Source of the DNA: JAKAXS01 sp041940525
GTDB lineage: Bacteria; Pseudomonadota; Alphaproteobacteria; Rhizobiales; Hyphomicrobiaceae
DNA: 64,000 nucleotides
Reading direction: 5' to 3'
NCBI GenBank assembly: GCA_041940525.1
Contig: JBGTSB010000010.1
Span: 3,237-67,236 of the forward strand
The position numbers and the translations under genes are program-made. Under the pieces are notes generated by a model. That model saw nothing but the letters and a program-made list of their open reading frames with translations. It was not told where the DNA came from and searched no databases. Below are positions 59,484-64,000 of this stretch, in pieces (position 1 is the first letter of the stretch; the number at the start of each line of letters is the position of its first letter).

Positions 59484-60971
59484 TTAGCGGCGGCCCTTCA
59501 GCGATCCAAAAACAATATCGCGGATCATCGCCGCAATTTTGCGGCTAACGGTCCGTTTTAGTTCCTTGCCGATCATTTCGCCCATGCCTTGCCCGCGGCC
59601 AGTGCTGGGCCCGAAGATCGCGTCTGACCATCCGCCGCCAGACTGTCCGTCGGCTTGCGCGCTGGCCTCTGCTTGTTCCTGATCCATGCGCTTGCTGAGA
59701 ATTTCAGCGGCGCTCTCCCGGTCAACAGGGTTTTCGTACTTGTTGAACAGCGGGCTGTACTCGATCAGGCTCTGACGCTCTTGCGCCGTAACCGGTCCGA
59801 TACGGCTCTCCGGCGGACGGATCAGCGTGCGTTGCACGATCGACGGCTCACCCTTGTTCTCAAGCATGGAGACGAGCGCCTCGCCGACCTTCAGCTCCAT
59901 GATGACGCTTTCGGTATCCAGGTCCGGGTTCTGCCGGAACGTCGTCGCGGCCGCCTTGACGGCCTTTTGCTCGCGTGGCGTGAAAGCGCGCAGGGCATGT
60001 TGCACGCGGTTGCCGAGCTGCGCCGATACCGTGTCGGGAACGTCCAGCGGGTTTTGCGTGATGAAGTATACGCCCACGCCCTTGGAACGGATAAGACGGG
60101 CAATCTGTTCAACCCGGTCAATCAGTGCCTTCGGAGCCTGATCAAACAGCAAATGCGCTTCGTCGAAGAAGAAGACGAGCTTCGGCTTATCCTGATCGCC
60201 AACTTCCGGCATCATCTGCCAAAGCTTGGTCAACATCCAAAGCAGGAACGTAGCGTAGAGCCGTGGCTTTTCCATCAGCTTGTCTGCGGCCAGCATGTTG
60301 ATCACGCCGCGCCCATCCGGAGCAATCCGAAGGAAATCCTTGATGTCCAGGGCCGGTTCGCCAAAGAAGTGATCGGCGCCTTGCTCCTCCAAAACGAGCA
60401 ACCGGCGCTGGATCGCGCCAACGGATGATGACGACACGTTGCCGTACTTCGCGCCGATCTCCTTGCTGCGCTCCGCGATGTTCGCGATCAGCGCCCGCAG
60501 GTCCTTCATGTCAAGGATCGGCAACTTCTCGTCTGCAGCCACGCGAAAGGCGATGTTGATCACACCCTCTTGGACTTCGTTGAGCTCCAGCAACTGCGAC
60601 AGCAGCAGGGGCCCCATATCCAGAACCGTGGCACGGATCGGGTGACCCTGCTGGCCGAAGACATCCCACGGGATCGTCGGGTAGGCGCGGTTTTGATACT
60701 CGCCATCCAGCCCAATCTGCTGAACGCGGTTTTTGATAAAGTCTTTTTCTTCGCCAACGGCGGCGATGCCGGACAGGTCACCTTTGATGTCGGCTGCGAA
60801 AACGGGGACGCCAGCGGCGGAAAATCCTTCCGCGAGGATCTGCAACGTAACCGTCTTGCCAGTACCCGTTGCCCCGGTGATTAACCCATGGCGGTTGCCG
60901 AAGCGCAGCTCTAAGTACTCAGGTTTGCCGCTTTTTCCGATAAAAATCTTGCCATCCTGCATTACCGACAT
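59484..60971 (-). CDS. HerA-like ATPase (DUF853, YjgR-type)
   Basis: A cytosolic P-loop ATPase of about 495 residues. Walker A is GLITGATGTGKTVTLQILAE, then PVFAADIKGDLSGIAAVGEE. Walker B is PKLVFFFDEAHLLFDQAPKA, and an arginine-finger-like TFRQNPDLDTES occurs later. The C-terminus is basic and amphipathic (LKRTVSRKIAAMIRDIVFGS). This is the YjgR/DUF853 branch of HerA helicases, whose cellular role is not settled. The ATG at 60971 is preferred over the distal start at 61010. The gene faces mutA across about 260 bases and ends about 160 bases before the parE start on the same strand. Confidence 0.9.
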   Translation of the reverse strand: MSVMQDGKIFIGKSGKPEYLELRFGNRHGLITGATGTGKTVTLQILAEGFSAAGVPVFAADIKGDLSGIAAVGEEKDFIKNRVQQIGLDGEYQNRAYPTIPWDVFGQQGHPIRATVLDMGPLLLSQLLELNEVQEGVINIAFRVAADEKLPILDMKDLRALIANIAERSKEIGAKYGNVSSSSVGAIQRRLLVLEEQGADHFFGEPALDIKDFLRIAPDGRGVINMLAADKLMEKPRLYATFLLWMLTKLWQMMPEVGDQDKPKLVFFFDEAHLLFDQAPKALIDRVEQIARLIRSKGVGVYFITQNPLDVPDTVSAQLGNRVQHALRAFTPREQKAVKAAATTFRQNPDLDTESVIMELKVGEALVSMLENKGEPSIVQRTLIRPPESRIGPVTAQERQSLIEYSPLFNKYENPVDRESAAEILSKRMDQEQAEASAQADGQSGGGWSDAIFGPSTGRGQGMGEMIGKELKRTVSRKIAAMIRDIVFGSLKGRR

Positions 60972-61232
60972 GCGCACAACCCCCCGGTCAAAACCCGCTC
61001 TGTCTACCACTAATTTGACCGACTCACGTAAGCGCGGCCGGACGCCCTATTTGCATGCATTTCCGAGGTTTGCAAACGCCAGTTGCATCAACGACTTGGG
61101 GATAAGCCCCAAACCGGGTGTCCGTGACAGTTCGATGTCTGTCTGCTGGCGTGACATGAGGCATCCGGGACAGCGGCGCAAAGCAGTGCTATGCGAAGAT
61201 GATACCCTTCGGGAACGGGCTCTGGAATTGTG

Positions 61233-63116
61233 ATGAACGACCAAGAAACCATTGAACAATTAGCTGCTGACTTCGATCCTGCCACGCGGGAAGACTGGCT
61301 CAAGCTGGTGGAGAAGGCCCTGAAAGGAGCCGACTTCGAAAAGCGCCTCGTCTCGAAGACGGCCGACGGCATTCGCATCGAACCAATTTATACGCGCGCT
61401 GAGGAATTGGCCGGCGCGGCCGACGCCCGGCCGGGTGCCGAGCCGCTGACGCGCGGCACGCAAGCCCTGGTCAAAGGGCTGGGTTGGCAAATTCATCAGG
61501 TAAACGCAGAGCGCGACCCTTCGGCGGCAAACGCGCAGATTCTTGAGGATCTCGAAGGCGGCGTTCACGGCGCCGTCCTGCAGGTGGAAACGCCAGGTGA
61601 ATTCGGCATTCGCATCCAGGATGCGAATGATTTCGCCACGGCACTCACCGGTATGTACCTGAACCTGGCGCCGGTGCAGCTGAAGACTGGCCTGGCCTCG
61701 GCCCCCGTTGCGCGCGCCTTCCTCGAAGCCTTGCCGCTGCTGAAGGTTGAAAAAGGCAAGGCGCAAGCATTCTTGAACCTCGATCCGCTCGGCAAATTCG
61801 CGCGCTTCGGCGTGCTGGGCCGGGGACTGGACGATGCCCTCAAGGAAACGTTGTCTGTCGCCGCGGATGTAGAAGCGGAGCCGGGTATCCGCGCTGTTGT
61901 GGCGGATGCCACGATCTATCACGAAGCCGGTGCGACTGAAGCCCAAGAACTCGCGGCGCTAGCGTCAACGCTTGTGGCATACCTGCGCGCCTTCGAAGAG
62001 GCGGGAACGCCTCCGGCGCAGGCGTTTTCGCAGATCGCGTTTGCCGTCGCGGCAGACACCGATCAGTTCCTGACCATGGCCAAGTTGCGCGCAGCACGCC
62101 GCTTGATCTGGCGCATCGCCGATGCTTGTGGCGCGGGTGACGCCGCCGATAGTGCACACATCACGGCCATCACGTCCTACCGGATGATGGCCAAACGTGA
62201 TCCGTGGACGAACCTGCTGCGCACGTCGATCGCCTGCACGGCCGCTGCGCTGGGCGGCGCCCATGCGATTACCGTGTTGCCTTACACCTGGCCGCTCGGC
62301 AAGCCGGATAAGTTTGCCCGGCGTATCGCACGCAACATCCAAATCGTGCTGCAGGAAGAAAGCTCGCTCGGCCGCATCATCGATCCGGCAGGCGGGTCTT
62401 GGTATCTGGAGAATCTGACCGAGGAACTCGCCAAGGTCGCCTGGCAGCAATTTCAGGTGATTGAAGGCAAGGGCGGTATCATCGCTTCCCTGAAGGCCGG
62501 CTCCATACAAGAGACGATCGGTGAGGCCGCTGCCAAACGTGCGAAGGCCGTTGCGACAGGGCGCGCTCAGCTCACGGGTGTCTCCGCGTTTCCGCTGCTT
62601 GGCGATGACGGCGTCTCTGTCGAGCCCCATCCGCAAGCGCCGGAAGTCAACGGCAAGCCCGACATCACGCCGTTGACGCCTCACCGCATGGCTGAACCCT
62701 TCGAAGCATTGCGTGACGCCGCCGACGCGGCCGCTCACAAACCCGAAGTGTTTTTGGCGAGCATGGGACCGATCGCCAGCCACACGATCCGCACCACGTG
62801 GGTCAAAAACTACCTGGCCGCCGGAGGTATCGCCACGCTGATCAGCGATGGCTACAAGTCCGCTGAAGAGGCCGCCGAGGCGTATAAGAAGAGCGGGGCC
62901 GGTGCAGCCTGCATTTGCTCGTCCGATGCACTGTATGAGGAGCACGCCGCGGCCACAGCTAAGGCGCTGAAAGCGGCCGGGGCATCAATGGTGCTGCTGG
63001 CCGGGCGTCCAGGCGACAACGAACAAGCCTGGCGAGACGCCGGGGTCGATCGGTTCTTGGCCGCCGGAAATGATCACGTCGCCACGCTGAAGGAACTGCA
63101 AGGCACGTTGAAATGA
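61233..63116 (+). CDS. mutA: Methylmalonyl-CoA mutase small subunit
   Basis: Non-catalytic partner of the adenosylcobalamin-dependent mutase that interconverts methylmalonyl-CoA and succinyl-CoA. The 627 residues begin MNDQETIEQLAADFDPATRE and have the barrel (GIRIEPIYTRAEE, then RRLIWRIADACGAGD and SYRMMAKRDPWTNLLRTSIA) and a C-terminal flavodoxin-like region (EVFLASMGPIASHTIRTTWV). As usual for this subunit, the cobalamin-binding D-x-H-x-x-G is absent. An in-frame GTG is one codon ahead of the ATG used. mutB follows after a 175-base gap. The pair serves propionate or methylmalonate use or, reversed, succinyl-CoA use. Confidence 0.92.
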   Translation: MNDQETIEQLAADFDPATREDWLKLVEKALKGADFEKRLVSKTADGIRIEPIYTRAEELAGAADARPGAEPLTRGTQALVKGLGWQIHQVNAERDPSAANAQILEDLEGGVHGAVLQVETPGEFGIRIQDANDFATALTGMYLNLAPVQLKTGLASAPVARAFLEALPLLKVEKGKAQAFLNLDPLGKFARFGVLGRGLDDALKETLSVAADVEAEPGIRAVVADATIYHEAGATEAQELAALASTLVAYLRAFEEAGTPPAQAFSQIAFAVAADTDQFLTMAKLRAARRLIWRIADACGAGDAADSAHITAITSYRMMAKRDPWTNLLRTSIACTAAALGGAHAITVLPYTWPLGKPDKFARRIARNIQIVLQEESSLGRIIDPAGGSWYLENLTEELAKVAWQQFQVIEGKGGIIASLKAGSIQETIGEAAAKRAKAVATGRAQLTGVSAFPLLGDDGVSVEPHPQAPEVNGKPDITPLTPHRMAEPFEALRDAADAAAHKPEVFLASMGPIASHTIRTTWVKNYLAAGGIATLISDGYKSAEEAAEAYKKSGAGAACICSSDALYEEHAAATAKALKAAGASMVLLAGRPGDNEQAWRDAGVDRFLAAGNDHVATLKELQGTLK

Positions 63117-63291
63117 ACCAGATGGCGCCATGTGTGCTCGAATTAAGCATGGCGCGCCCGCAATTTAAGCCTGCGAAGACCGCGACAAACCCGGGCCAGG
63201 TGGTACTATACTGATAATGATGGCTAGCGTTCGCTGACGGGGCTGCGGCTCCTCAACGAAGGCCCGCCCAACTAACTTGGATAGACGAGCG

Positions 63292-63987
63292 ATGAGTGCG
63301 ATCCCAAATTTCACCGGAATTGACCTAGGCGGCGCGGGTAAGGCCCCGGCAGACCAGCAGGCCAAGGGCGAGGAATGGGTCACGCCTGAAGGCATTTCCT
63401 TGAAGCCAGTCTACACGGGCGCCGACACGGCGAAGCTGGACTTCCTCGATACCTGGCCTGGCATCGCGCCCTACCTGCGCGGGCCCTATCCCGCCATGTA
63501 CGTCACCCAGCCGTGGACGGTTCGCCAATACGCCGGCTTCTCCACCGCTGAAGACTCAAACGCCTTCTATCGCCGTAACATCGCAGCCGGCCAGAAAGGC
63601 CTGTCGGTCGCGTTCGACCTGGCAACGCACCGCGGCTACGACAGCGACCACCCACGCGTACGCGGCGACGTTGGCATGGCAGGCGTCGCAATCGACTCCA
63701 TCTACGACATGCGCACCCTGTTCTCAGGCATCCCGCTTGAGCAGATGACCGTGTCGATGACCATGAACGGCGCCGTTCTGCCGGTGCTCGCGCTGTTCAT
63801 CGTGGCGGGTGAAGAGCAGGGCGTGCCGCCGGAGAAGCTGGCCGGCACGATCGCCGTCGCCGATGTCGATGTCGGCAAGGGCAAGCTGCTGGTGATGGGG
63901 CCGGAAGTGGCGCAGCGCGCTCAATCCTATGGCACGTTCAAATTCCTGTTCAACGCGCTGCTCTATGGCGCGGCCGATCGGAAATAA
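63292..63987 (+). CDS. mutB: Methylmalonyl-CoA mutase large subunit, N-terminal part, joined to unrelated sequence
   Basis: From the ATG at 63292 the first 187 residues are a standard MutB N-terminus: MSAIPNFTGIDLGGAGKAPA, then LRGPYPAMYVTQPWTVRQYA, GQKGLSVAFDLATHRGYDSD and MTVSMTMNGAVLPVLALFIV up to PPEKLAGTI. At that point the family continues with Q-N-D-I-L-K-E-F, but here the frame goes in-line into AVADVDVGKGKLLVMGPEV and RAQSYGTFKFLFNALLYG and stops at 63987. Those last 45 residues resemble the C-terminal end of M14-type zinc carboxypeptidases. The join at about 63853 looks like an assembly chimera. A normal MutB has some 710 residues. Confidence 0.85.
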   Translation: MSAIPNFTGIDLGGAGKAPADQQAKGEEWVTPEGISLKPVYTGADTAKLDFLDTWPGIAPYLRGPYPAMYVTQPWTVRQYAGFSTAEDSNAFYRRNIAAGQKGLSVAFDLATHRGYDSDHPRVRGDVGMAGVAIDSIYDMRTLFSGIPLEQMTVSMTMNGAVLPVLALFIVAGEEQGVPPEKLAGTIAVADVDVGKGKLLVMGPEVAQRAQSYGTFKFLFNALLYGAADRK

Positions 63988-64000
63988 GGCCGGAAATAAG

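Noticed and set aside
61965..62945. Minus-strand frame of 326 codons opposite mutA
   Set aside because: Antisense to the conserved mutase subunit, no domain or ribosome site; a shadow.
1..64000. tRNA, rRNA, CRISPR array, intact insertion sequence or riboswitch
   Set aside because: Reading both strands gave no T-loop or cloverleaf pattern, no regular spaced repeats, no transposase gene and no recognisable riboswitch core. A covariance-model scan would be needed to exclude small RNAs.

Overview
The window looks like alphaproteobacterial DNA, most likely Hyphomicrobiales, genus not resolved. The evidence is a GC-rich background with heavy start/stop overlap, FNR/FixK-type boxes, an alphaproteobacterial-sized ParE, split methylmalonyl-CoA mutase genes and an FeS-type bacterial photolyase. 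It reads as draft or metagenomic assembly: rfbB is broken by ten Ns at 5157-5166, and the last 150 bases look like a chimeric join inside mutB. No tRNA, rRNA, CRISPR array or intact transposon was seen.

Region 1 (1-2.1 kb): the start of a TauE/SafE permease, then dusA on the minus strand. Immediately upstream of dusA is a frameshifted remnant of a tyrosine integrase on the plus strand. dusA is a known integration hotspot, so the next 24 kb is plausibly an old genomic island.

Region 2 (2.1-26.1 kb): a surface-polysaccharide locus, visibly richer in A+T than its flanks. A plus-strand set (nucleotide-sugar dehydrogenase, rfbC, rfbB, rfbD, rfbA) makes a UDP-uronate-type sugar and dTDP-L-rhamnose. 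Converging on it is a 14-gene minus-strand operon. It starts with nonulosonic-acid genes (neuB, neuC, a CMP-sugar synthetase) interleaved with a methyltransferase, a 2-hydroxyacid dehydrogenase and a DapA/NanA-like aldolase. It continues with a capsule-type glycosyltransferase, a Wzx flippase, a methyltransferase, a Wzy-like polymerase, an acyltransferase, an unrecognised cytosolic protein and two GT4 glycosyltransferases. A divergent methyltransferase and GT2 gene and a WaaL-like ligase close the locus.

Region 3 (26.1-42.3 kb): a four-gene zinc-import operon of the ZrgA type; then two universal stress proteins and a CBS-BON protein bracketed by two FNR/FixK boxes; then a redox group (Tat-exported dioxygenase-like protein, ferric-reductase-like membrane protein, Tat-exported aldo/keto reductase). 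Next come a membrane protein, a cyclic-nucleotide-gated channel with an aberrant pore filter, a 1081-residue ammonium-transporter/PAS/GGDEF/EAL fusion, a small protein and an NCS2-type permease.

Region 4 (42.3-64.0 kb): mostly housekeeping genes. They are an FeS photolyase, a cytochrome P450, UDP-glucose dehydrogenase, an acyl-CoA transferase with an extra C-terminal domain, nadE, gltX, a cobB sirtuin, a large unrecognised secreted protein, a DEAD-box helicase, parE, a HerA-like ATPase, and mutA followed by a truncated mutB.
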